64,000 bases of DNA, from the NCBI RefSeq assembly GCF_022605725.1, contig NC_065561.1:19568256-19632255 (forward strand), in the 5' to 3' direction. A model generated the notes under the pieces. The model searched no databases. It saw only the letters and a list, made by a program, of their open reading frames with translations, and was not told the DNA's origin. Source of the stretch: Anthonomus grandis grandis. Lineage: Eukaryota; Arthropoda; Insecta; Coleoptera; Curculionidae. This document shows positions 12,029 through 23,514 of the stretch, piece after piece (positions within the stretch are counted from its first letter, which is position 1; the number at the start of each line of letters is the position of its first letter). The position numbers and the translations under genes were made by a program.

Positions 12029-12125
12029 GCGCGGCATCTGTGAACGCACGTAAAAAATTGGAGAGTTCCGGAACTCGCCGCTAGGAGGCCAGTTTGAAAA
12101 TTGGCGCGACTTTTAAATCGCAATA
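12029..12125 (+). promoter_or_regulatory. CTCF-like/E2F-like module, single copy
   Basis: Reads GGCATCTG, then AGTTCCGGAACT, then CGCCGCTAGGAGGCCAG, then AATTGGCGCGACTTTTAAAT. The order and spacing are those of the copies at 30.5, 56-60 and 61.5 kb. It is followed by GCAGTGTAAATAAGTGTTTC, matching the sequence after the 61.5 kb copy. A regulatory role is inferred only. Confidence 0.4.
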
Positions 12126-13000
12126 AATAGCAGGAAGCAAATGCAGTGTAAATAAGTGTTTCTAGTAGGCTCAAGTCACTTTTTAAATGTGTATTTTATT
12201 TTCTATCGTCATTTTAGCTGCCATCTGATAAAGTTTCTAATTTTCATTTAAAAAACAAACTAGAAATATATTATGGTAAATAAAGTATTTTGGTTCCTAA
12301 AAATTCAACACTCAATGTCTGAATATTTTTTTTTATATAAGACCATACTTTCATCGATCCATATAACTTTGAGAGGGAAAATGAAATGTTCGCAGCTCGA
12401 ATTCCCTTGGTAAATCTTCCTGAATTTATGGGGGTGGCATCTTACCTTACGCAAAATAAATTGAACTGCGTGTGTGTGTCTGGTTACTGATACATTTCAT
12501 TCGATTTGCCTTTCAACAACTGCTTGTGAAAGATCAAATCAAGAAAAATGGACTTATGTCAAGTGCATTTTTCCAGACCCCAGAACAAAATTCCATATCT
12601 TGGATATGATTTCTCATTTTATTCCAGTAATAATTTAGCATGTTTTTAAGGCACTTTTACCTTCAAACCAACACCAAAGTATTCGCATTGCTGTTCGCTC
12701 AAAGTACTTCTTAACTCGTTCGAAAACTTAAATTAAAAATCTCTTTCTCTAGACAAGCCTTGTTTTAATTTCTTTGGGTTATTCCCTTAGGCAACTTCCC
12801 GAGTTCTAAATAATCGAGGTAAATAGCGAAGTATGGCAAGTGAGAAACGAGGCATCTGGGTAATGTTGAAAAGTGACAATTTAAAAAGTTTGCTACGGTA
12901 TTTTCGGGAATATTTTAACCCAAACAGATAATTTTTTTTTAATTTGTGCACTGGAATGAATGGATAAATGAACCAAGCAAAAAAACACCTTTTAACATTT
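12126..13000. other. Intergenic DNA
   Basis: No gene, repeat landmark or RNA recognised. There is a short GT run at about 12468-12480. Composition is less extreme than in the flanks. Confidence 0.5.
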
Positions 13001-13029
13001 AACCCTTAAATAAATCCTAATTTAACATA

Positions 13030-15340
13030 TTAAATTTCCCCTTGTCAACCTAAGCTAAATCCTTTATTTAATCCGATAAACTTAATATTAATTTAATTTG
13101 ACACAGTGTCCTTTAAATAAATGATATAATTAGACTTAAAAACAATATTGGATAAGCCGAGGATCCAGTATGCCTCCTAATGGAAATAAATAAAAACAAG
13201 CTCTTAAAATCACAGGGCACGTTTGTTATCTTTTAAAAATTCCCTCTCCCTTATTAATAAATTAATAATTAATTAATAATTTTTCTTTAAAAGAAGCTTT
13301 AACTGCCTGGACGAGAATATTTCATTTATTCCAGGCAGTTGAAGCTCCTTTTTTAGAAAACCTTGCACTAAAAGGCTTGAAGCCTAGATCAATTGCCTGG
13401 AAAAAAATAAATTTTCCATTTAAAATTTAATAGTCTTAAGGTGTTTCCAGAGGATTTGGAATACCAATTAATCTGGAAAGGTAGGTTAATGTAATAATTT
13501 TAAGAGAATTACAGTGGAAGCATAAAAAGTGGTGATTGCTTGATAATCTTTACCAAGGGTTTACCGACAAGGAAAGAGGAACAAAATATTCAAATAATGG
13601 AAGGGTGGTATTTTGGTTGTCAATGAAAATAATCTATAGAGTACCCCTAGGTTCTGACACTTACTAGTTTTCTGAATTCATTCTAGTCTTCGAATATGAA
13701 TTTGCCGCGCCTAATTGAATTCGAATTTGGCGCCAGATTTGATGACGCTCTCTTTCAAATCTGATTGCTTAAATGGGCTGTCAATAAAGGTACGGCTTAT
13801 AAAAGTCAAAATTAGTTCGAATTATTGCACTTTTAGAAGAAGGCTAGCGAATTTCGACCCGTTACTGAAACAACCTGCATTTTTTTTGTAATTTAATCAC
13901 TTAAAACCTTCAACGAGGAAAGTTGCCTGGAAGAAAATAATTTATTTCTTTCAGAAAGTTGACTTTAACAGACCTGAAATGCCAGATGAAGAGTTACTGC
14001 CTTAAGTTTGACTGTCTGGAACAACTAAGATATTATATCATTTCCAGGCAATGTTTGATGTTCAAAGTGGATACTCACTTCAGAAGGTAAAATCTAAAGA
14101 ACTAGCAAAGGTATTCTTACGAGACCAAAAGCATGATATTCTAAGAAGGCTACTTTATAAGTAATGTTTAAGGTTCAATTTAGTCCAAGATCAAATTGCT
14201 GAAATATCGAACATTTTTTGTAGGCACTTTCTAGAAAAATGTTTAATTGTCAGGGTGACTACCCGTATAAAAGTCTAAAATATTCCAAAACTGTTAGAGT
14301 TGTTGTTATAAAACAAAAACTTTACTATTCAGAGGAGTATGCTTTAAAATGTCATTTATAGTCCACGTTAGTCCAGGATCAAATCTCCGAAATATACACC
14401 TTTTTGTTTAGTGGCAGCCAATAAATATTTTTGATTTTCAAAGTAAACACTTACTTCATATGGTAAAATCTGAAGAACTAGCCAAGGTATTCATTTGAGA
14501 TCAAAAGCATGATATTCCAAGAAAGCTTCTTCATAAATAATGTTTAAGGTTCAATTTAGTCCAAGATCAAAATGCTGAAATATCGAACATTTTCTGTAGT
14601 TACTTTCCAGAAAAATGTTTGATTATCAAGATATCAACTTGTTTGAAAGTCTAAAATATCGAAGAACTGGTGGAGTTATTGTTATGAAACATAAGGTATC
14701 CTATTTAGAGTGCTTTATAAATGTCATTTATAGTCCACGTTAGTCCAGGATCAAATCTCCGAAATATACACCTTTTTGTTTAGTGGCAGCCAATAAATAA
14801 TTTGATTTTCACAGTAAACACTTCTAGGCTTCAATTGCCTGGAAAAAAATAATTTTTTCATTCAAAATCTAATCGTTTTAAGGTGTTTCCAGAGGATTTG
14901 GAATACCAATTAATCTGGAAAGGTGGTTTAATATAATAATTTCAAGAGAATTTTAGTGGAAGCATAAAAAGTGGTCATTAAGTTTCCCTGTCTCAACTTA
15001 AGCGAAATCCTTTATTTAATCCGATAAACTTAATATTAATTTAATTTGACACGTCAGTGCCCTTTAAAGAAATGATATAATTAGACTTAAAAACAATATT
15101 GGATAAGCCGAGGATCCATTACGCCTCTTAATGGAAATAAATAAAAACAAGCTCTTAAATACACAGGGCACGTTTGTTATCTTTTAAAAATTCCCTCTCC
15201 CGTTTTATCCCTTATTCCCTTTTTAGCCCTATCTTTTTCTCTTTAGGTGTAAATTTATCTATAGAAAGCAATTTGTACCTCAACACTTGGCAAGTTTGTT
15301 CAGAATCGTTTCCGTTTTTTGCTAAACAAACGGTTTTATT
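13030..15340. repeat. Segmental repeat, copy 1 (partner 16710-18760)
   Basis: The block begins with about 220 bp containing CCGATAAACTTAATATTAAT and ATTGGATAAGCCGAGGATCC, which recurs at 14985 and 18450. It continues with a CCTGGA hairpin (13303-13340), a promoter-like segment with TTTGGCGCCAGATTTGAT and GGCTTATAAAAG (13725-13810), and two tandem units of about 380 bp marked by AAGCATGATATTC (about 14128 and 14507). The same order recurs at 16710-18760. Divergence between the copies is modest and includes small indels. Confidence 0.85.
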
Positions 15341-15454
15341 TAGAGATAAAGTTATACGCGTTGTATGAATAAAATATCAAATTTCCGGTTGTTCACTTTT
15401 AAATTTTCAATTGTCACTATTAGTGAATAAGTTCCATGGCATTTTTTACGTCTA

Positions 15455-15545
15455 AATAAATGAGAGAAGTGACTGCAATGGTATTCTTTGATTTTTCAAA
15501 GGCTTTTTACTATTTTAGTCACAGCATACTAATTCTGTCCTTTCC
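15455..15545 (+). pseudogene. Reverse transcriptase relic (block around first catalytic Asp)
   Basis: Short reading REVTAMVFFDFSKAFYYFSH, then SILILSF and a stop. FFDFSKAFD followed by xxxSH is the hallmark of motif A in non-LTR reverse transcriptases. The residue after SKAF is tyrosine rather than aspartate, and stops lie on both sides. Only this block is recognisable, so the class of element cannot be given. Confidence 0.5.
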
Positions 15546-16090
15546 TGAAATAATTTGAGAGTTATTTATTTGTTTCCAGGAGTTCTTGGTCTTAAAATAT
15601 ATACTTGACCCCAAAAAACTCAATGAATCCACATGGAATACTGAAGTGTCCTTGGTGGGCTTTGATTATTTATTTCTAGTCTACTTTAGAACAAGCTAAT
15701 CTGACTTCACTTAATATAAAGTAATCAAAGATGATTCAGTGTATGTAAACTGTCTTAAAACAACATTTATATGGTTTATAGTAATTTGCACTTGATCTGT
15801 GCCAAAAATGCAATTAGTAGTTTTTTTGTAGGAAATTTTCACGTGCTTTATAACAACCAAAATGCACCTGTTGGCAATTGAGAGGCCACACATGGCCACC
15901 ATATCCTGGCATGCATGCAATTTTATAATTCGTGCATTACAATTAGATATAGAATAAAGAAGTCTTGTGGTTTATATAACATTTGATTACCAAACTCTGG
16001 CTTCTGGGTATTATTATATAGAAATTACATGATTTAATTCAACAATGAAACGTAATGTGTTTATGAAACACGTACACACTAAACCTTCCT
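15546..16090. other. Intergenic DNA
   Basis: Nothing gene-like. A 69-codon minus-strand ORF at 15711-15920 has no recognisable motif and is not annotated. Confidence 0.5.
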
Positions 16091-16094
16091 ATTA

Positions 16095-16235
16095 TTTATT
16101 TCCATTTCAAAATTCGCGCCAATATTCAGACTTGAACTAACCTCTTAGCTGCAAGTGTACCTTATTAGGTAGACCACTGTTTTGCCGACTTTCTACGTAT
16201 GTTCAGAGATGTCGCGTTGTGTCACTCCTCGTTCC
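16095..16235 (-). promoter_or_regulatory. CTCF-like/E2F-like module, degenerate copy
   Basis: The E2F-like part (minus strand AATATTGGCGCGAATTTTGAA) and the GCGACATCTCTGAACATACG part are well kept. The CTCF-like part is eroded (CTAAGAGGTTAG) and about 30 bp is inserted between the parts. It is useful as a relative of the better copies. Confidence 0.35.
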
Positions 16236-16709
16236 ATCCTTGTCGCACCTTCAGGTCTAGTAGCTGATTTATTCGAGGCTGTTAAGCTCGTTACATTATG
16301 TGGGTTCTTATAGAAATTGTAATGTGCCATGTCAAAATTTCAAATATTACCCCCTGCCTTTATATTAGACTCCAGATATCTTTTTAAGGATATTTAATAG
16401 TAATTTAAATACTGCTCTGCTATTACTGGTTGTACCCCAAGAAGGCTAATAAACGACTTCATCTTTCAATGACATTTATTATCTGTCAACGTAATTAAGA
16501 AAGTCACACCTGTCATCTGTCAAATGTTATCCTATAATTTTTTTCGTCCTTTTTTAAATTTCTTAGCCATAGTTATCCCTTTCTAATTAAATTATATCAA
16601 TAGTAATATTGTGTCATTGATTTTAGCTTAATTGTTAATCAACGTGCTAATTATCCTGATCAATTCTAGGTCGATCCCTTATCTGAATCACGTTTGACGT
16701 TTATGACAA

Positions 16710-18760
16710 AAATAATTTTTCCTTAAAAGAAGCTTCAACTGCCTGGACGAGAATATTTGATTTATTCCAGGCAGTTGAAGCTCCTTTTTAGGAAAAACTT
16801 GCACTAACCATTAAGACGACATTTATTCACGTAGTTTCTGTCGAGGCTTCTTCTAGGCTTCAATTGCCTGGAAGAAAATATTTTTTTCATTTAAAATCTA
16901 ATAGTGTTAAGGTGTTTCCAGAGGCTTTGGAATACTAATTAATCTGGAAAGGTAGGTTAATGTAATGTTTTCAAGAGAATTTTAGTGAAAGCATAAAAAG
17001 GGGTCATTGCTTAATGATCTTTACTAAGGGTTTACTGACAAGGTGCAAATTGTACAAATTGTACAAATTCTAGGTTGTAATACTTACTAGTTTTCTGAAT
17101 TTATGCCAGTCTTCGAATTTGAATTTGCCGCGCTTAATTGCATTTAAATTTGGCGCCAGATTTGATGATGCTCTCTTTCAAATCTGATTGGTTAAGCGGG
17201 TTGCCCATAAAGTTACGGCTTATAAATGTCAAAGTTAGTTCGAATTATTGCACCTTTAATAGAGGGCCAGAGAATGTCTACCCATTAACAAAACAACCTG
17301 CATTTTTTTTGTGATTTAATCAATTAAAAACTTCAACGAGGAAAGTTGCCTGGAAGAAAATAATTTATTTCTTCCAGGAAGTTGACTTTAACAGACCTGG
17401 AATGCCTGGAAAAAAAACCTCTTCTAGACTAATGAGGTCGCAAAATCTGAGCTACTGCCTTAGGTTTGAACTGTTTGGAACAACTAAGACATATCATTTC
17501 CAGGCAATGTTTGATTTTCAAAGTGGATACTCACTTCAGAAGGTAATATCTGAAGAACTAGCCAAGGTATTTACATGAGATCAAAAGCATGATATTCCAA
17601 GAAAGCTTCTTTATAAATAATGTTTAAGGTTCAATTTAGTCCAAGATCAAATTGCTGAAATATCGAACATTTTTTGTAGGCACTTTCTAGAAAAATGTTT
17701 AATTGTCAGGGTGACTACCCGTATAAAAGTCTAAAATATTTCAGACCTGTTAGAGTTATTGTTATAAAACAAAAGCTCTACTATTCAGAGGGGTATGCTT
17801 TATAAATGTCATTTATAGTCCACGTTAGTCCAGGGTCAAATTTTCAAAATATACACCTTTTTGTGCAGTGGAAGTTAATAAATATGTTTGATTTTCCAAG
17901 TAAACACTTACTTCATATGGTAAAATCTGAAGAACTAGCCAAGGTATTCCTATGAGATCAAAAGCATGATATTCCAAGAAAGCTTCTTCATAAATAATGT
18001 TTAAGGTTCAATTTAGTCCAAGATCAAACTGCTGAAATATCGAACATTTTCTGTAGTTACTTTCCAGAAAAATGTTTGTTTATCAAGGTGTCTACTCGTT
18101 TGAAAGTGTAAAATATCGAAGAACTGGTGGAGTTATTGTTATGAAACATAAGGTATCCTATTTAGAGGAGTATGCTTTATAAATGCCATTTATAGTCCAC
18201 GTTAGTCCAGGGTCAAATTTTCGACATATACACCTTTTTGTTTAGTGGCAGCCAATAAATAATTTGATTTTCACAGTAAACACTTCTAGGCTTCAATTGC
18301 CTGGAAGAAAATATTTTTTTCATTCAAAATCTAATCGTTTTAAGGTGTTTCCAGAGGATTTGGAATACCATTTAAGCTGGAAAGGTGGGTTAATGTAATG
18401 CTTTCAAGAGAATTTTAGTGGAAGCATAAAAAGTGGTCATTAAATTTCCCTGTCTCAACTTAAACTAAATCCTTTATTTAATCCGATAAACTTAATAATA
18501 ATTTAATTTGACACGTCAGTGTCCTTTAAATAAATGATATAATTAGACTTAAAAACAATATTGGATAAGCCGAGGATCCATTACGCCTCCTAATGGAAAT
18601 AAATAAAAACAAGCTCTTAAATACACAGGGCACGTTTGTTATCTTTTAAAAAGTCCCTCTCCCGTTTTATCCCTTATTCCCTTTTTAGCCCAATCTTTTT
18701 CTCTTTAGGTGTAAATTTATCTATAGAAAGCAATTTGTACCTCAACACTTGGCAAGGGTA
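16710..18760. repeat. Segmental repeat, copy 2 (partner 13030-15340)
   Basis: Same order as copy 1: the CCTGGA hairpin at 16738-16776, the TTTGGCGCCAGATTTGATG segment with GGCTTATAAATG at 17150-17235, two tandem units of about 380 bp marked by AAGCATGATATTCC (about 17588 and 17963), then the GATAAGCCGAGGATCC block at 18445-18680. It ends near 18760, where the 15330 copy also loses similarity. Confidence 0.85.
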
Positions 18761-21270
18761 ATATTAATGAAACGTTTTTTTTTTTACAGAAATTTATTAA
18801 CCGTATATGGTCAAAGTATACTTAAAAAAAAACATTCTTCACAGGAATCTATTGATGTATACCCCATATCATATTCCTGACTTATAGGGTCCTAAGAATG
18901 ATCTCATAAAGATGGAAACGTCGGCCAAATATGAGTATCATCATCTTTAAGCGAGCCTGTTATTTTGATCTAAATTCAATGGCATAGTTAAAGTTTGTTT
19001 AATTATTTAACTCAAGAAGGCATGTTTTTTACTAATTGTTTTATGTTTAATAACCAAGCATTTTGTAGGGCAACTTGATCAACAAAGGAATTTCTAACCG
19101 AAAAATGTTTGTTATAAAACAAAAATACTTAGGAAATTAGTCGGAAGATTAAACGGGATCGGTAACATTAAACGTTTGTAAAAGAACATTTCCCGAAATA
19201 TATTTGTTTTCTCGGGACGCTAAAATATCACATTTTAAGGGTCCAGCTGAAAGATATAAGAGCAGTCTGCCATTCTGTATATACCATTTCTTTATATTTA
19301 TGTTTGTCTTATATAGTTTTAATGATCTGATAGTATAAAATTAAATTATGTCATATTTTAGTTGTAATAAAATATTGAGAAAATAAATATTTTTACAAAT
19401 TGGTTCTAAAAAGGGCAAAAATAAGTAGTTTTCTCTTACAGGCACTACTGGAGTTTTTAATTCTTTTTTTTTTATTTTTTTTGTAGCGCTGGTATAATTC
19501 TTAAAAATTCTTCCAGGCAGTTGAAGAACTTGGAAAATCTGGAAAAATCAGGATGCACAACGAAAAATTTGCAGTTTCCAAGGATCACTGGTAAACCTTC
19601 ACGTTTTGTTCAGGCAATTGGTGGAAATTGCCTGGAATATTTTGACTTTTTTCTGTTTTTCGTCTGCAATTTTGTGCTGCATTTTATTGTAGAATTTAAA
19701 ATCTCCTTTAAAGACGGACTCTTTATTTATTATTATTGTTATTGTTCGCATTATAATTACAAAACAAATATTATTATAATTGTTCGCGTTCACAGCAGGT
19801 GCCCGTGAATAAAAGTCTTCTTGTCATAATTGAGCAGTAAACTCCACTAAAAAGCAGACATATTTTAAGTAAAAGAATCATGCGAGTCGTATCCATTAAA
19901 GTTATGCAACCAAACGTTAAATTAGTCATAGGGGTCTACGAAAAAAAATAATATTTTTAAACTATGACAAACATAAAATTTATTAAAAAAAAACACGAAA
20001 GCCAATTTATCAAGAACCGTTGTACATTTTCAAAAAAAAACAAAAATTGCTTTAAATAATCGTAATATACTTCAAGTGACAGAAAATAAGTGGAAATGTA
20101 AAAAAAATTACAGTCACTATTCGTTTTCTTGCCGACGTTTCGGATTCCATCCTCAAGGGAGTGTAATGAATGAAAACCTTGTGTTAATTTAACATGCACA
20201 TACAAATAATATATTATGGTTAAATAAAATTGGGACATATTACAAGAATATACAAAATCAAACTTTATTCAATTATAATTTTAATAATTGGGATACACGC
20301 TTCATTATACTATACATAAAGTTGTCAAAAATTAGTTAATATTTGTCTCAAAATAAAAAGTTGTAGTAAAGCCTTATAATAATATAACCCTAAATCTTTT
20401 GCTTAATTTAATATTCTTTAAAACACGCCTTTAATTAGATAATTATTGGCTGTTTAATCTATTGTAAACATCAAAAATAATATTGACCTTCTAATAATAA
20501 AAAAATTAACTAATATATTGGATGACAAAAATAACGGCGACACGTTTTATGCTAATCGTATTTAATTAAGTTATGCCCAGCTAAGTTAACTTAAATGCCT
20601 TCAGCTTTCTATTCATGTAAATGTGCCATATATACATATCAGTTCCTGATCATCTGTTTATACTACGAGAGAAATTATAATGGTATTCACTTCTTCTATG
20701 TTTCTTTATCCTAAGGTAAGTTTACTTACTAAAATTGGCCAGTTTTTTGTAACGCTTTACAGACACTCTCTGTATATAAATATTTATTACATAAATTGCT
20801 TATGTATGAAACAGCTTCAGGTCATATAAAATTAACAGCTTTTCAAATATTTTCAGCAGGTTAATTAAATTCTCAACGTTCCAATCTATGTTTTAACTTA
20901 ATCCAAGGTAAAAGCCATTAGTCTTTCGTTGGATATATTCAGACGAGATTTGTCTATTTTCCGTTTATTTACCCTCTTAAATCTCTCGTTTTTTTTTTTA
21001 ATGAGCTTCGTGAAATTATTTTAGAAGTGAAAAATTGGCCTGTTGATCAGACTTATAGATAAAATAAACCCATTAGGTTTTTTTTCTTTAAATTCCACAT
21101 AATTCTTTCTTACAAACCTATTATATAGTTATTTATTTGTTTATTTATACAGCAATGGATCTACGATAAAAGAACATAGTTTTTGTTTTATAACATTAAC
21201 TTTACCAGTTCTCCGATATTTTAAACTTTCATACGAGTAGATACCTTGATTCCCATTGAGGACTCAATAC
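18761..21270. other. Intergenic AT-rich DNA with a few repeat fragments
   Basis: No gene is supported. It contains an AACCGTATATGGTC fragment near 18800 that recurs at 40755, CCTGGAA motifs at 19510-19640, a GAAACGTCGG motif at about 18925 and another (minus) at 20128-20160. At 21180-21265 there is an inverted fragment of the 380 bp unit seen at 14-18 kb, next to which the mariner-type element inserted. Confidence 0.5.
20128..20160 (-). repeat. GAAACGTCGG hairpin motif
   Basis: On the minus strand: TTGAGGATGGAATCCGAAAC followed by GTCGGC. GGAT and ATCC can pair around a three-base loop immediately before GAAACGTCG. It belongs to the same motif class as the 33.9-36.5 kb array. Confidence 0.5.
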
Positions 21271-21273
21271 ATA

Positions 21274-21545
21274 CAGTGCTTTTATTTGAAGTCGCCTCCC
21301 CCATTTATTTTTTTAACGGGTCAAAAAAATTTTTTGAAACTTGGCATAAGTAAATTGGTCTATAGATACTATTTTTCACTGTAAACTAGGTAGTTGTAAA
21401 TTCCAAGATGGCGGCTGGGCGACATCTTGAGAAAAAATGTTAAATAGTGGTGTGGTACCTCACTTTAAAGGTCTCAATGACCTGTCTAAAAGTAACAGCC
21501 AAAAAAATACACTGTTGCGATTTTATTAACGTTTTTAATAAAATA
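21274..21545. repeat. Left terminal inverted repeat of the mariner-type element
   Basis: Begins after the TA target duplication and pairs with 23278-23512 and then with 22923-22985. It is unusually long (over 200 bp) compared with the roughly 30 bp TIRs of classical mariner elements. Confidence 0.8.
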
Positions 21546-21593
21546 CTAATTTACAATTAGCAAATAAACAATTTATCAAAAGAAAAACAATAT

Positions 21594-22662
21594 TTAATTT
21601 AAAAGATGCTGGAAATGATTTCCTTGTACCTCTTGACACATAAATAACCTATCTGAAAATTCACGTTGAACATTTTCAAATACATCTGCCTCAATATTTT
21701 GACAAATGTTAGTGATTCTTTGTCGTAGCTCAAAAATTGAGGCAGGTTCTGTTTTGTATACCTTTTGCTTTAGGTATCCCCATAAAAAAAGTCTAGCGGC
21801 GTTAAATCTGGTGACCGAGCTGGCCATTCAATAGGACCCCGACGACCTATCCAACGACCAAAATAATTATCATTTAAATAATTTCTCACATTCCTGGCAA
21901 AATGCGGAGGAGCACCATCTTGTTGAAATGTAATTTCCATGTCAAATTCATGTACATTAGCCTCAACAATTTCTGTTATGAGAGGATCGATAGCATTTTC
22001 CAGCATATTTAAGTACAATTCACCTGTTAAATTTTCTTCTAAAAACAGCGGCCCTACGATATGATTCCCTAATATTCCTGCCCATACATTGATTTTTTGC
22101 GGATACTGAGATCGGGTTTCACGAAAAATTTGTGGATTGGTATCACTCCAATATCGACAATTTTGTCTGTGGACATTACCATTAAAAAAAAAAGTACATT
22201 CGTCGCTAAAACAAATGTTGCGCACGTACGTAGGTTGCCTTTCTACTCTCTCCATAATTTCACAGAGTTGCACTCTTCGGTCAGGATCATCTTCAGTCAG
22301 TTGATGGACCATTTGGATCTTGTATGGGTGAAACTTATTTTTTTTTAAAACTCTCCATGCCGTCGAAGTTGAAACTTCACAGATATCAGCAACAGTTGGA
22401 GTAGAATGTTGGGGATTTTCTATTATTTCGCCAATTATTTGGACTTGCTTTTCTTCTGAAATAGACATATGGCCTGGGCGTTTTTTATCCTGGACAGTAC
22501 CAGTAGTTGTAAATTTATTTACAAGTTCCCTTAAATATTTACGACAAATAGGACGATCAGGAAAACGTTCGTTGAAAACCCTTTCAGTCTCTGAAAATTA
22601 CGCGTTGCTCCATAAATAAAAATTGCTTCTACTTTTTCCTCCAATGGACGAGAATTAACCAT
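21594..22662 (-). pseudogene. Transposase, Tc1/mariner superfamily, DD41D-like, two frameshifts
   Basis: The start is the ATG at 22662 (reading MVNSRPLEEKVEAIF). A frameshift near 22585 breaks the N-terminal helix-turn-helix region. A long open segment (22468-21770) contains the HTH part (TVADICEVSTSTAWRVLKKN), the first catalytic motif FSDECTFF and the second QQDGAPPHF. A second frameshift near 21795 follows PLDFF, after which LWGYLKQKVY continues to the stop at 21594. I count 41 residues between the second aspartate (QQD) and the third (PLD), which fits the DD41D group rather than DD34D mariner. All three acidic residues are present, so the defects are frame breaks only. The intact form would be about 355 residues, normal for the superfamily. 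Confidence 0.9.
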
Positions 22663-23277
22663 TTTGAAAAAAACAATAAATTCAAACTGCCAAACAAGAA
22701 AAAACTGTGATACAAGAGTAATTTACCGGTTAAGGAAAAATATATTAAAATTTTTTTTCGAGTTTTTTTAATAGCTATTTGGTTTTTGGAATGTCTAAAT
22801 AATGTTCAATAACCTTTAACGTGAAATGTGACATACGAGGGCGGTTCAGTAAGTCTTTAGAAACCAAAAAGTTAATCTTTAAATCCAAAATTCAATAATT
22901 ATAAATTATTTGCATATTATTATTAAAAACGTTAATAAAATCGCAACAGTGTATTTTTTTGGCTGTTACTTTTAGACAGGTCAAAACGGAGTCCACCGAG
23001 TCCATGTAATAAATATTAAAAGTACTCAATAAAACCTTTTAAATGAGGTAACACAAGATTTCTATTTAATGCATTTATTCAAGATGGCGCTTATGTGTTA
23101 TTTTGACATTTAGAACGGTCGTTTTTATGTCAAAATAAAATAGTGACGCATTTATTTTCGTACACTGATTTTTACCTATTCAAAAATCATAAAAATGTAA
23201 AACGTTAAAATAAAAAAAAATACTTTTTTATTAGGCCGCCATTTTAAAACGAGTTAAGATATAGGTCTAATATTTCA

Positions 23278-23512
23278 GGGTTATAAAGTACCCATTGAGA
23301 CCTTTAAAATGAGGTACCACACGACCCCCCTTTCTATTTACAATTTTTTTCCCAAGATGTCGCCCAGCCGCCATCTTGGAATTTACAACTACCTAGTTTA
23401 CAGTGAAAAATAGTATCTATAGACCAATTTACTTATGCCAAGTTTCAAAAAATTTTTTTGACCCGTTCAAAAAATAAATGGGGGGGGGGGGGGACTTTAA
23501 AGAAAAGCATGG
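23278..23512. repeat. Right terminal inverted repeat of the mariner-type element, with 14-G run
   Basis: Inverse of 21274-21480. A run of 14 G residues at 23480-23493 corresponds to a run of five C in the left TIR, so it has expanded or is a base-calling artefact. Confidence 0.8.
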
Positions 23513-23514
23513 TA

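Larger units (their letters stand above)
21274..23512 (-). mobile_element. Tc1/mariner-superfamily transposon with long TIRs, inactive
   Basis: A 2.2 kb element flanked by TA on both sides (21272-21273 and 23513-23514). Left end CAGTGCTTTTATTTGAAGTC matches the inverted right end CCATGCTTTTCTTTAAAGTC. The inverted repeats run inward for more than 200 bp and include GGTCTATAGATACTATTTTT and CCAAGATGGCGGC. The inner TIR portion (GTTGCGATTTTATTAACG) is at about 21515 on the left and 22940 on the right. The right arm carries about 290 extra bases, apparently an internal tandem duplication. The transposase on the minus strand has two frameshifts. TA duplication, DDE-type transposase and TIRs are the established marks of this superfamily. 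Confidence 0.9.
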
